Assembly: GCA_035551355.1 (NCBI GenBank)
Contig: DASZNF010000112.1
Coordinates: 1-36,638, forward strand
Source of the DNA: DATATV01 sp035551355
Lineage (GTDB): Bacteria; Actinomycetota; Actinomycetes; Mycobacteriales; Pseudonocardiaceae
Reading direction: 5' to 3'
DNA length: 36,638 nt
Position 1 is the stretch's first letter, and each line of letters starts with the position of its first letter. Of the stretch, positions 24,733 through 32,784 are shown piece by piece. A program made the translations under genes and the position numbers. The notes beneath the pieces were generated by a model. The model made no database searches. It was not told where the DNA came from and saw only the letters and a list, made by a program, of their open reading frames with translations.

Positions 24733-26436
24733 GTGCAAGCGCTCGCGGACGGCAGTCTCCGGCTTAACGCCGGCCCGATCGACTACGTGTTGATCGCCGT
24801 CTACTTCATCCTCGTCCTGGGCATCGGCGTCCTGGCGCGGCGTTCGGTGTCCTCGAGTCTGGACTTCTTCCTGTCCGGCCGGTCACTGCCCGCCTGGGTC
24901 ACCGGTCTGGCCTTCATCTCCGCCAACCTGGGCGCCGTCGAGATCTTCGGCATGGTGGCCAACGGCGCGCAGTACGGCGTGCCGACGATCCATTACTACT
25001 GGATCGGTGCCATCCCGGCCATGGTGTTCCTCGGCCTGGTGATGATGCCCTTCTACTACGGCGCCAAGGTGCGGTCGGTGCCGGAGTTCATGCTCCGGCG
25101 GTTCGGTCCGTTCGCGCACCTGGTCAACGCGATCAGCTTCGCGCTGGCCCAGGTGCTGATCGCGGGCGTGAACCTCTACGCCCTGGCCACGGTCATCAAC
25201 CTGCTGCTGGGCTGGCCGCTGTGGCTGGCCATCGTGCTGGGCGCGGTGATCGTGCTGGCCTACACCACGCTGGGCGGCATGCGGGCCGCGGTCTACAACG
25301 AGGTCATGCAGTTCTTCGTGATCGTGGCCATGCTGGTCCCGCTCACGTTCATCGGTCTGCACCGGGTCGGCGGCTGGAGCGGTCTGATCTCCAAGATCCA
25401 CGCCACCACCGGCAACTCGGTCGCCGCGCAGACCCACGCCTGGCCGGCCACCGGCCTGACCGGCATCTCCTCGCCGGTCCTGTCGGTCATCGGCCTGGTC
25501 TTCGGCCTTGGCTTCGTGCTGTCCTTCGGGTACTGGACCACCAACTTCGCCGAGGTGCAGCGCGCGCTGTCGGCCAAGAGCATGTCCGCCGCCCGGCGCA
25601 CCCCGCTGATCGGCGCCTACCCGAAGACCTTCATCGTGCTGGTCATCTTCATCCCGGGCATGATCGCCGCGGTGATCTCCCCGCAGCTGGCGGCCTACAA
25701 GGCCAGCGGCGGCACCCTGTCCAACGGCGTCACCTACAACAACGCGATCGAACTGCTGATCGGCCAGCTGCTGCCCAACGGCATGCTGGGTGTGGCGATC
25801 GCCGGTCTGGTGGCCGCGTTCATGGCCGGTATGGCCGCGAACGTGTCCTCGTTCAACACGGTGTGGACCTACGACATCTGGCAGCGGTACATCAAGAAGG
25901 ACCGCCCGGACGAGCACTACCTGCGGGTCGGCCGGAACGCCACGATCGCCGCGAGCCTGATCGCCATCCTGACCGCCTTCATCGCGGCCAGCCTCGGCAA
26001 CTCGAACATCATGGACTACCTGCAGACCCTGTTCGGGTTCTTCAACGCCCCGCTGTTCGCCACCTTCATCCTGGGCATGTTCTGGAAGCGGATGAGCGCG
26101 GCGGCCGGCGCCTGGGGTCTGATCTCGGGCACCGTGGCCGCGGTCGTGGTCGACTCGCTCAACCGCACCGGCGTGCTCAACCTGTCCGGGCAGGGCGGCA
26201 GCTTCATCTCCGCCGCGGCGGCGTTCGTGGTGGACGTGCTGATCAGCATCATCATCACGATGTTCACCGCGCCCCGGCCGGAGGCCGACCTCAAGGGCCT
26301 GGTCTGGTCGCTCACCTCGCGGGACGGGCTGAAGAAGATCGAGTCGGCCGCGGACGCCGGCTGGTACCGCAAGCCCGCGGTGCTGGGTGGCGGCGTGCTG
26401 GTCATCGCCCTCGTGCTGAACATCATCTTCTGGTGA
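24733..26436 (+). CDS. Sodium/solute symporter (SSS family)
   Basis: A secondary transporter of 567 residues with about 13-14 membrane segments. It has the family signature region GMAANVSSFNTVWTYDIWQRYIKK, comparable to the SGLT signature, and DYVLIAVYFILVLGIGVLARR as helix 1. Closest in feel to the vSGLT-like sugar symporters, but the substrate cannot be read from sequence. GTG at 24733 is preferred because AGGGG (24720-24724) lies eight bases upstream; GTG at 24724 overlaps that site and would add three residues. A small membrane-protein gene follows 15 bases downstream and shares the terminator. Confidence 0.88.
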   Translation: MQALADGSLRLNAGPIDYVLIAVYFILVLGIGVLARRSVSSSLDFFLSGRSLPAWVTGLAFISANLGAVEIFGMVANGAQYGVPTIHYYWIGAIPAMVFLGLVMMPFYYGAKVRSVPEFMLRRFGPFAHLVNAISFALAQVLIAGVNLYALATVINLLLGWPLWLAIVLGAVIVLAYTTLGGMRAAVYNEVMQFFVIVAMLVPLTFIGLHRVGGWSGLISKIHATTGNSVAAQTHAWPATGLTGISSPVLSVIGLVFGLGFVLSFGYWTTNFAEVQRALSAKSMSAARRTPLIGAYPKTFIVLVIFIPGMIAAVISPQLAAYKASGGTLSNGVTYNNAIELLIGQLLPNGMLGVAIAGLVAAFMAGMAANVSSFNTVWTYDIWQRYIKKDRPDEHYLRVGRNATIAASLIAILTAFIAASLGNSNIMDYLQTLFGFFNAPLFATFILGMFWKRMSAAAGAWGLISGTVAAVVVDSLNRTGVLNLSGQGGSFISAAAAFVVDVLISIIITMFTAPRPEADLKGLVWSLTSRDGLKKIESAADAGWYRKPAVLGGGVLVIALVLNIIFW

Positions 26437-26451
26437 GGAACGGGATTTTCG

Positions 26452-26712
26452 ATGAACAAGCTGTTTGACCTGCGCATCGTCATCGCGCTGCTGTTCCTGG
26501 TCTTCGGCGTGGTGGTGACCGTCTCCGGACTGGTGGCCACCTCCTCGGTGTCGGCCAGCGGCGACCCGGTCGGCGTGAACGTCAACCTGTGGACCGGCAT
26601 CCCGATGCTGATCTTCGCGGTGCTGATGGCGCTGTGGGCGTTCATCCGCCCGGTGGCGCCGGAGGACGTGGCGCCCACCGCCCCGGAGGAGTCGACCACC
26701 GAGGCGAAGTAA
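26452..26712 (+). CDS. Small two-helix membrane protein downstream of the symporter
   Basis: 86 residues with membrane segments at about 9-30 and 48-66, joined by a short loop (SSVSASGDPVGVNVNLWTG), and an acidic Pro/Glu/Thr-rich tail. No family is recognised. The start has GAGGAACGGG upstream and the gene lies 15 bases after the symporter stop, before a strong terminator, so the two are surely co-transcribed. A role as an accessory subunit of the transporter is inference. Confidence 0.75.
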   Translation: MNKLFDLRIVIALLFLVFGVVVTVSGLVATSSVSASGDPVGVNVNLWTGIPMLIFAVLMALWAFIRPVAPEDVAPTAPEESTTEAK

Positions 26713-26725
26713 CTCAGGAGAACCG

Positions 26726-26763
26726 AAAGCGGGCGGGGTCCGGTTGGACCCCGCCCGCTTTTT
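26726..26763 (+). terminator. Intrinsic terminator of the symporter operon
   Basis: A perfect 16-bp stem, AAAGCGGGCGGGGTCC with its complement, around a GGTT loop and followed by a run of five T. The A-run on the left arm makes it usable from the other strand as well, where it would end the transcript of the small ORF at 26784-26897. Confidence 0.93.
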
Positions 26764-26783
26764 CGTTACGGATTACCCGTCGC

Positions 26784-26897
26784 TCAGCGGCCGGAGACCG
26801 GGCGGCGGTACGGGTGAGCCGGGTTGAAGGCGGCAAGCGTGTAGGCATCCATCCACTTCATGGCGCGGGCGATGCGGTGCAGGCCGAAACGACGCAC
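26784..26897 (-). CDS. 37-residue small protein of unknown function
   Basis: A minus-strand GTG at 26897 has a strong AAGGAG (26907-26912) nine bases upstream. The frame starts MRRFGLHRIARAMKW, continues MDAYTLAAFNPAHPYRR and ends in SGR. It is basic and amphipathic (Arg, His) with three aromatic residues near the middle, and has no membrane segment. Codon use favours G or C at third positions. The bidirectional terminator at 26726-26763 lies just after it. No family is recognised. The combination of ribosome-binding site, codon use and terminator supports a real gene. Confidence 0.6.
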   Translation of the reverse strand: MRRFGLHRIARAMKWMDAYTLAAFNPAHPYRRPVSGR

Positions 26898-27083
26898 TGT
26901 AGGGTGCTCCTTTTCTGATCTTGTCTGGTGCCACGTCGCTGTGGTCCGTGCACTTGTAACGACGCATCGATCTTCTGAATCGTTCCGGAATCAGAGCGTG
27001 ACCTCCCCCACGCGGTGCGCGTCGTTCGCCCGATCGGGGTCGCCCTTTTTCGGGATCGTTGTTCGCGCCGGTCACCGGCTCGA

Positions 27084-27089
27084 TACCGT
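27084..27089 (+). promoter_or_regulatory. -10 element of a leaderless lipoprotein transcript
   Basis: TACCGT, six bases before GTG 27096. The 198 bases between the small minus-strand ORF and this gene contain no other gene. Nearly the same sequence (GATACCGT, then GCG and a GTG) precedes the gene at 33433. Confidence 0.45.
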
Positions 27090-27095
27090 TGCGTG

Positions 27096-28148
27096 GTGCC
27101 CGACGCAGTCAGCGCCCCCGAATCCGCCCGCACCAGCAGCATGCGCGGCGCCCGGCGCGGTATCACCCACCACGGCGCGCGCCCCGGCGGCGCCGTGCTC
27201 GCCCTGTGCGCGCTGGCCCTGGTCGCGGGTTGCGCGGCCAGGCCGAACCTGGCCAAGGCGACCTTCCCGCGCACCACGGTGCCGGCCAGCGGCTCGTCGG
27301 TCAGCGGCGGCAGCTCCTCCTCCGGCGCCACCAACGTGACCTTCAGCCTGGCCACGCTGTCCCGCACCGACCCGTGCGGTCTGCTGGACAACAGCACCCT
27401 GGCCGCGCTCGGCGCCCCGGCCGCGCCGTCGGCCTCCGGCTTCGACGCATGCAGCGACTACATGAAGGACACCGGCGGCAACGAACTGAACGTCACGGTG
27501 ACCCTCGGTTCGTCCATCGACGACACGCCCAACACGGTCATCTTCGGCATGCCGGTGGCGGAGAAGCCGCTGGCCGACGGCAGCGGCTGCTACGAGCGGA
27601 TCATCACCCAGAACACCCCGACCGAGGGCATCGAGATCGAGGTGGACGGCAAGGACCCGTGCACCCCGGCCCGCAAGCTGGCGCAGACCGTGGTCAGCCG
27701 GATGCGCACCAACCCGCCCACCCGCAGCGACTACGAGAACTCGCTGGCCGGCTACGACCCGTGCAAGGTGGTTGACGACAACACCGCGGCCGCCACCGTC
27801 GGGGCCAACCCCAGCAAGTCCCGGGACAGCCTCTACAAGTGCGACTGGCAGGGCGCGGACACCGACCTGACCGTGGCCTTCGCCCTGGACCAGGACCCGA
27901 AGACCGACGACGCGCTGGGCACCCCGATGCCGGTGGACCTCGGCAACGGGATCACCGCCTACTCGGTGCTGACCACCGACGTGTTCCCGGCCTGCGAGGT
28001 CAAGTGGATCGTCAAGCCGGGCGGCTCGGACGCCAACCAGATCGCCGATGTCGAATTCGACGACATCAACAAGATCAACGTGGACGTGTGTGCCAAGGCC
28101 GACGCGGTGGCCAAGGTCGTGCAGTCAAATCTGCCGACCCTGTCCTGA
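27096..28148 (+). CDS. DUF3558-like lipoprotein with two related halves
   Basis: A predicted secreted lipoprotein of 350 residues. The lipobox LVAGC places the lipidated Cys at residue 46 from GTG 27096, or residue 31 if ATG 27141 is used; the latter gives a more usual signal length but has no ribosome-binding site. After a Ser/Gly-rich linker come two similar units: SRTDPCGLLDNSTLAALG with a Cys about 30 residues later, and AGYDPCKVVDDNTAAATVG with Cys in YKCDWQG. DPC followed by a second Cys is typical of DUF3558, a family of mycobacterial and actinobacterial surface proteins of unknown function. Confidence 0.72.
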   Translation: MPDAVSAPESARTSSMRGARRGITHHGARPGGAVLALCALALVAGCAARPNLAKATFPRTTVPASGSSVSGGSSSSGATNVTFSLATLSRTDPCGLLDNSTLAALGAPAAPSASGFDACSDYMKDTGGNELNVTVTLGSSIDDTPNTVIFGMPVAEKPLADGSGCYERIITQNTPTEGIEIEVDGKDPCTPARKLAQTVVSRMRTNPPTRSDYENSLAGYDPCKVVDDNTAAATVGANPSKSRDSLYKCDWQGADTDLTVAFALDQDPKTDDALGTPMPVDLGNGITAYSVLTTDVFPACEVKWIVKPGGSDANQIADVEFDDINKINVDVCAKADAVAKVVQSNLPTLS

Positions 28149-28206
28149 GCTGACAGGCGGTACAAATGGACCATACGAATCGACGCTGATTCGATCCGGA
28201 GGCACG

Positions 28207-29208
28207 ATGAAGAAGATCATCAACGATCCGTCGTCCGTGGTCACCGAATCCCTGCGCGGCCTGGCCCTGGCCCACGCCGAGCTGCTCACGGTGCACCTCG
28301 AGCCGGCCGTTGTGGTGCGCGCCGACGCCCCGGTGGCGGGCCAGGTGGCGGTGGTCTCCGGTGGCGGCTCGGGGCATGAGCCGCTGCACGGCGGGTTCGT
28401 CGGACCGGGCATGTTGTCCGCGGCCTGCCCCGGCCCGGTGTTCACCTCGCCCACCCCGGACACCGTGCAGTCGGCCATCGAGAAGTCCCACGGCGGCGCG
28501 GGGGTGCTGCTGATCGTCAAGAACTACACCGGGGACGTGCTGAACTTCGAGACCGCCGCCGAACTGGCCGCGGCCGACGGGGTGGATGTGCGCACCGTGG
28601 TCATCGACGACGACGTGGCGGTGCGCGACTCCACCTTCACCGCAGGCCGCCGGGGCGTGGGCGGCACCGTGCTGCTGGAGAAGATCGTCGGCGCGGCCGC
28701 GGAGGCCGGGGCCGATCTGGACGCCTGCGAGGCGCTGGCCCGCAAGGTGGTGGCCAACGTGCGGTCCATGGGCATCGCGCTGACCGCGCCCACCGTTCCC
28801 CATGTGGGGGAGCCGAGCTTCACTCTCGAGGATGACGAGATGGAGGTCGGGATCGGCATCCACGGCGAGCCGGGCCGGGAGCGGGTCCCGCTGGAACCGG
28901 CCGACGCGCTGGTGGGCCGGCTGGTCGACGCCGTGGTCGAGGATCTCCCGTTCGCCGAGGGCGAGCGGGTACTGCTGTTCACCAACTCGATGGGTGGCAC
29001 CCCGCTGATCGAGTTGTACCTGGCGCACGGCATCGCCGAACGCCTGCTGGCCGACCGCGGCATCACCGTGGCGCGCCGGCTGGTCGGACCGTTCATCACC
29101 AGCCTGGAGATGCAGGGCATGAGCCTGACCTTGTTGCGCCTGGACGACGAGCTGGCCCAGTTGTGGGACGCGCCGGTGCGCACCGCCGCACTGCGCTGGG
29201 GGGCGTGA
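28207..29208 (+). CDS. dhaK: PEP-dependent dihydroxyacetone kinase, substrate-binding subunit DhaK
   Basis: Binds dihydroxyacetone covalently and passes it for phosphorylation by DhaL-ADP/ATP. 333 residues: VSGGGSGHEPLHGGFVGPGM near residue 52, NYTGDVLNFETA, and the covalent substrate His219 in GIGIHGEPG (His218 in E. coli). GGAGG precedes the ATG. The stop overlaps the dhaL ATG. First gene of a dhaKLM operon. Confidence 0.95.
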   Translation: MKKIINDPSSVVTESLRGLALAHAELLTVHLEPAVVVRADAPVAGQVAVVSGGGSGHEPLHGGFVGPGMLSAACPGPVFTSPTPDTVQSAIEKSHGGAGVLLIVKNYTGDVLNFETAAELAAADGVDVRTVVIDDDVAVRDSTFTAGRRGVGGTVLLEKIVGAAAEAGADLDACEALARKVVANVRSMGIALTAPTVPHVGEPSFTLEDDEMEVGIGIHGEPGRERVPLEPADALVGRLVDAVVEDLPFAEGERVLLFTNSMGGTPLIELYLAHGIAERLLADRGITVARRLVGPFITSLEMQGMSLTLLRLDDELAQLWDAPVRTAALRWGA

Positions 29209-29843
29209 TGGGCTGCGCCGTTGACGATGTGGTGGCCGCGCTGCGGGCCGCCGCCAAGGTGATCGACGAGCACCGCGACGAACTGGTCGAACTGGACCGC
29301 AAGATCGGCGACGGCGACCACGGGGAGAACCTGCAACGCGGGTTCCGCAACTTCGTGACCGCGGTCGACCGGTCGACTCCGGCGACGCCAAGCGCGGTGC
29401 TCAAGCTGCTGGCCACCACGCTGATCTCCACCGTCGGCGGGGCGGCCGGACCGCTGTACGGCACCGGTTTCCTGCGGGCCGCGGCCACCATCGGCGACGC
29501 CCCCGAGCTGACCGCGCCGCTGGTCGTGGACGCGCTGCGCGGCGCGCTGGCCGGGGTGGTCGCCCGGGGCAAGGCCGAGGCCGGGGACAAGACCATGGTG
29601 GACGCGCTGATCCCGGCCGTGGACGCCGCCGCCGGCGCGCTGGAGCGCGGCGCGGACATCCCGGAGATCCTGGCCGCCGCGGCCACCGGCGCCGAGGAGG
29701 GGGCCGCGGCCACCATCCCGCTGGTGGCCCGCAAGGGCCGGGCCTCCTACCTGGGCCAGCGCAGCGCCGGCACCCAGGATCCGGGCGCCCGGTCCACCGC
29801 CCTGCTGCTGCGGGCGTTCGCCGACGCGGCGGCCCGATCGTGA
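29208..29843 (+). CDS. dhaL: Dihydroxyacetone kinase nucleotide-binding subunit DhaL
   Basis: Carries the tightly bound ADP that is rephosphorylated by DhaM. 211 residues, all-helical, with the Mg/ADP-binding IGDGDHGENL near residue 30, GGAAGPLYGTGFL, GDKTMVDAL, and GRASYLGQRSAGTQDPGA. ATG at 29208 overlaps the dhaK stop (TGATG), and its own stop overlaps the dhaM GTG, so the three are translationally coupled. Confidence 0.95.
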   Translation: MGCAVDDVVAALRAAAKVIDEHRDELVELDRKIGDGDHGENLQRGFRNFVTAVDRSTPATPSAVLKLLATTLISTVGGAAGPLYGTGFLRAAATIGDAPELTAPLVVDALRGALAGVVARGKAEAGDKTMVDALIPAVDAAAGALERGADIPEILAAAATGAEEGAAATIPLVARKGRASYLGQRSAGTQDPGARSTALLLRAFADAAARS

Positions 29844-30511
29844 CCGTGGGGCTGGTGATCGTCTCGCACTCGGCCCGGCTGGCCGAGGGAGTGGCCGAGC
29901 TGGCCGGGCAGATGGCCCCGGACGTGCCGATCGAGGCGGCGGGCGGGTTGCCCGATGGCGGCCTCGGCACCGACTACCAGCGGGTGACCGACGCGTTGAC
30001 CGCCGCCGAGCAGGGCGCGGGTGCGGTGCTGCTCTACGACCTGGGCAGCGCCCGGATGACCGCGGAACTGGCCGTGGAGGCGGCCGAGGAACCGGAGCGC
30101 TTCGCCGTGGCCGAGGCGCCGCTGGTGGAGGGTGCGGTGGCCGCCGCGGTGGCCGCGGCCGGCGGCGCCGACCTGGCCGGGGTGCTGGCCGCCGCGACCG
30201 GCGCGGGCGCCGATGGGGACGCTGAGCCCGAGGTCGCGGCGCCCGCGCCGGACGACCAGCGGATCGAGCTGGTGCTGGACAACGAGGTCGGGCTGCACGC
30301 CCGGCCCGCGGCGATCCTGGCCCGCTCGGTGGCCGGGCTGGACGCCGAGGTGACCGTGCGGCACGGCACGCAGAGCGCGGACGCGCGCAGCGTGCTGGCG
30401 TTGCTCGGGCTGGCCGCGCGCAAGGGGGACACCATCGAGGTGAGCGCGCACGGGCCGGACGCGGCCGACGCGCTGGCCAAGGTCCGCGCCGCCGTCCACG
30501 ATTTCGGCTGA
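29840..30511 (+). CDS. dhaM: Dihydroxyacetone kinase phosphotransfer subunit DhaM with fused HPr domain
   Basis: 223 residues. The N-terminal EIIA-mannose-like domain has the phosphorylatable His10 in IVSHSARLAEG. An Ala/Asp-rich linker follows. The C-terminal domain is HPr, with NEVGLHARPAA and active His153. E. coli DhaM has a third, enzyme I-like domain that is absent here, so phosphate from PEP must come from a separate enzyme I encoded elsewhere. The GTG start overlaps the dhaL stop. Confidence 0.93.
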   Translation: MTVGLVIVSHSARLAEGVAELAGQMAPDVPIEAAGGLPDGGLGTDYQRVTDALTAAEQGAGAVLLYDLGSARMTAELAVEAAEEPERFAVAEAPLVEGAVAAAVAAAGGADLAGVLAAATGAGADGDAEPEVAAPAPDDQRIELVLDNEVGLHARPAAILARSVAGLDAEVTVRHGTQSADARSVLALLGLAARKGDTIEVSAHGPDAADALAKVRAAVHDFG

Positions 30512-30522
30512 GTCGGGCGGAA

Positions 30523-30557
30523 ACACCCGAACGGCCGCACACCTGAACGGCTCCGCA
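30523..30557. repeat. Short imperfect direct repeat after dhaM
   Basis: ACACCCGAACGGCCGCA (30523-30539) and CACACCTGAACGGCTCCGCA (30538-30557) are near copies placed just after the dhaM stop. The core TGAACGGCT also occurs in the repeat array behind murA. Confidence 0.35.
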
Positions 30558-30685
30558 CCGATCGGGTCACTCTGACTCGATCCGGTGGTCAAGCTCACCT
30601 GCGCTCCGGCTTCACGCATGGCACTATTTCGGCAAGTTACCGGCGCGTAGCTTTTCCGAACAATGTCGTCATCGGAGGTAGAGCC

Positions 30686-32470
30686 GTGACCACACGAGAA
30701 ATCACCACGATCGGCATCGTCGGGCTGGGCACCATGGGCGCGGGGATCGCCGAGGTGGCGGCCCGCACCGGCCTGCGGGTCATCGCCGTCGAGCTGGACG
30801 AGGCCGGTGTCAACCGCGGGCGGGGGCACATCGAGCACTCCAGCGAACGCGCGCTGGCCGGTGGCAAGCTCGACGCGGCCGGCCGCGTCGAACTGCTGGA
30901 GCGCATCAGCTACGGCACCGACCTGGCCGCGCTGGCCGAGGCCGACCTGGTGGTGGAGGCCATCCCGGAGAACCTGGAGGCCAAGGCCGCGGTGTTCGCC
31001 GAGTTGGACCGGATCTGCCGGCCCGAGGTCATCCTGGCCTCCAACACCTCCTCGCTGTCGGTCACCGAGATCGGCGTGCGCACCGGGCGGCCGGGCAAGG
31101 TCGTCGGCCTGCACTTCTTCAACCCGGCCCCGGTGCTCACCCTGGTCGAGGTGGTGCGCACCGTGGTCACCGAACCGGACGTGATCACCGGCGCGGTGGA
31201 GTTCGTGCGCGGCCTCGGCAAGGAGCCGGTGGTGATCGGCGACCGGGCCGGGTTCATCGCCAACGCGCTGCTGTTCGGCTACCTGAACCACGCGGTGCGC
31301 ATGGCCGAGCAGCGCTACGCCACCCGCGAGGACCTGGACGCGGCCATGCGGCTGGGCTGCGGCTATCCGATGGGCCCGCTGCAGCTGCTGGACCTGATCG
31401 GGCTGGACACCGCCTACGAGATCCTCGACTCGATGTACCACCAGTCCCGCAACCGGCTGCACGCGCCCGCGCCGCTGCTCAAGCAGATGATCACCGCCGG
31501 TCTGCTGGGCCGGAAGTCCGGTCGCGGCTTCTACACCTACGACGCCCCCGACTCGCCGGTCGTGGTGCCCGACGCGCTCACCCCGGCCGCGGCCGAGGAC
31601 GCCGGGAACCGGCGCGAGATCAAGCAGATCGGCGTGATCGGCACCGGCACCATGGCCACCGGCATCGCCGAGGTGCTGGCCAAGGCCGGGCTGCCGGTGG
31701 TGCTGCGGGCCCGCACCGCGGAGAAGGCGGACGCGGCCATCGGCAAGGTCGGCAAGTCGCTGGACAAGGCGGTCAAGCGGGGCAAGATGTCCGAAGTGGA
31801 CTCCGCCGCCGCGCTGGCCCGGATCTCGCCCGCGGTCGACTTCGCCGATCTGGCCGAGGTGGACCTGGTGATCGAGGCGGTCGCCGAGGAGCTGGCGGTC
31901 AAGACCGAGGTGTTCGCCGCGCTGGACAAGGTGTGCAAGCCGGGCGCGATCCTGGCCACCACCACCTCCTCGCTGCCGGTCATCGAGTGCGCCGCGGCCA
32001 CCACCCGGTCGTCCGATGTGGTCGGTCTGCACTTCTTCAACCCGGCGCCGGTGATGAAGCTGGTCGAGGTGGTGTCCACGATTTCCACCGCCGCCGACGT
32101 GGTGGCCACCGCGGACGCGCTGTGCCGGCAGGTGCGCAAGCACCCGGTGCACTGCGGGGACCGGGCCGGGTTCATCGTGAACGCGCTGCTGTTCCCCTAC
32201 CTCAACGACGCGGTCAAGATGCTGGAGGCGCACTACGCCGAGGCCGACGACATCGACACCGCGATGAAGGTCGGCTGCAGCCTGCCGATGGGCCCGTTCC
32301 AGCTGCTGGACGTGGTCGGCCTCGACGTGTCGCTGGCCATCGAGCGCACGCTGTACAACGAGTTCCGCGAGGCCGGGTTTTCCCCGGCGCCGCTGCTGGA
32401 GCACCTGGTCACCGCGGGCCGGCTGGGCCGCAAGACCGGCAAGGGCTTCCGCGACTACACCACCGCGTAA
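30686..32470 (+). CDS. Double-headed 3-hydroxyacyl-CoA (3-hydroxybutyryl-CoA) dehydrogenase
   Basis: 594 residues made of two tandem dehydrogenases. Each half has an NAD-binding loop (GIVGLGTMGAGIAE; GVIGTGTMATGIAE) and a catalytic His-Glu pair 12 residues apart (His143/Glu155; His449/Glu461) in HFFNPAP...VE. Each also has GFI(A/V)NALL and a C-terminal GRKSGRGFY or GRKTGKGFRDY. The second half has Thr for Asn before its TSSL motif but keeps the rest. Streptomyces encodes a similar double protein near ccr and ecm (SCO6475), suggesting acetoacetyl-CoA reduction in the ethylmalonyl-CoA pathway. GTG at 30686 follows GGAGG by seven bases. Confidence 0.9.
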   Translation: MTTREITTIGIVGLGTMGAGIAEVAARTGLRVIAVELDEAGVNRGRGHIEHSSERALAGGKLDAAGRVELLERISYGTDLAALAEADLVVEAIPENLEAKAAVFAELDRICRPEVILASNTSSLSVTEIGVRTGRPGKVVGLHFFNPAPVLTLVEVVRTVVTEPDVITGAVEFVRGLGKEPVVIGDRAGFIANALLFGYLNHAVRMAEQRYATREDLDAAMRLGCGYPMGPLQLLDLIGLDTAYEILDSMYHQSRNRLHAPAPLLKQMITAGLLGRKSGRGFYTYDAPDSPVVVPDALTPAAAEDAGNRREIKQIGVIGTGTMATGIAEVLAKAGLPVVLRARTAEKADAAIGKVGKSLDKAVKRGKMSEVDSAAALARISPAVDFADLAEVDLVIEAVAEELAVKTEVFAALDKVCKPGAILATTTSSLPVIECAAATTRSSDVVGLHFFNPAPVMKLVEVVSTISTAADVVATADALCRQVRKHPVHCGDRAGFIVNALLFPYLNDAVKMLEAHYAEADDIDTAMKVGCSLPMGPFQLLDVVGLDVSLAIERTLYNEFREAGFSPAPLLEHLVTAGRLGRKTGKGFRDYTTA

Positions 32471-32569
32471 CCGACTCGGCCGCGATGGCTGGGCCAGTTT
32501 CCAGCTCAGCCGCCGCGGCGTAACCGGCTTGGCCGGATGGCTGGGCCGGTTTCCGGCTCAGCCGCCGCA
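32465..32569. repeat. Two tandem copies of a 52-53-bp unit containing hairpins, at the hbd stop
   Basis: Copies at 32465-32517 and 32518-32569 both start GCGTAACCG; in the first the TAA is the stop of the dehydrogenase gene. The second copy has an 11-bp hairpin (32539-32549 with 32553-32563, TTT loop, one G-T wobble); the first has a weaker version with two mismatches (32487-32511). They probably act as a double terminator facing the convergent gene at 32558, whose 3' end overlaps the second copy. Confidence 0.7.
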
Positions 32570-32767
32570 GCAACCGCCGCCGCAGCAACCCCCGCCGCCC
32601 ACCGGCGCGGGGGCGCCCGCGCGGCCGGACAGCGCGATCGTGCTGAGCAGCTTCACCGTGTCGGCGTGGCCGCCCGGGCACGGGGCGGGCGCGCCCGACT
32701 CGCTCATCGGCCGGGACAGCTCGAACTCACTCGTGCACTCCCGGCACTTGTACGCATACGTCGGCAT
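32558..32767 (-). CDS. FmdB-type zinc-ribbon protein
   Basis: A 69-residue regulatory-type zinc ribbon of the FmdB/CxxC_CxxC_SSSS family: PTYAYKCRECTSEFEL has Cys8 and Cys11. The second knuckle is CPGGH, with Cys30 and His34 in place of the usual CxxC. It ends in a Gly/Cys tail (GGGGCCGGGCCGG) seen in many actinobacterial members. Function is unknown. The ATG is six bases after GATAAT, so the mRNA is likely leaderless. Confidence 0.85.
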   Translation of the reverse strand: MPTYAYKCRECTSEFELSRPMSESGAPAPCPGGHADTVKLLSTIALSGRAGAPAPVGGGGCCGGGCCGG

Positions 32768-32773
32768 GCCTGA

Positions 32774-32779
32774 ATTATC
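32774..32779 (-). promoter_or_regulatory. -10 element of a leaderless FmdB-type gene transcript
   Basis: Minus-strand GATAAT, close to the consensus TATAAT, followed by six bases and ATG 32767. It lies just upstream of the end of the methyltransferase gene on the same strand. Confidence 0.5.
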
Positions 32780-32784
32780 GCCGA

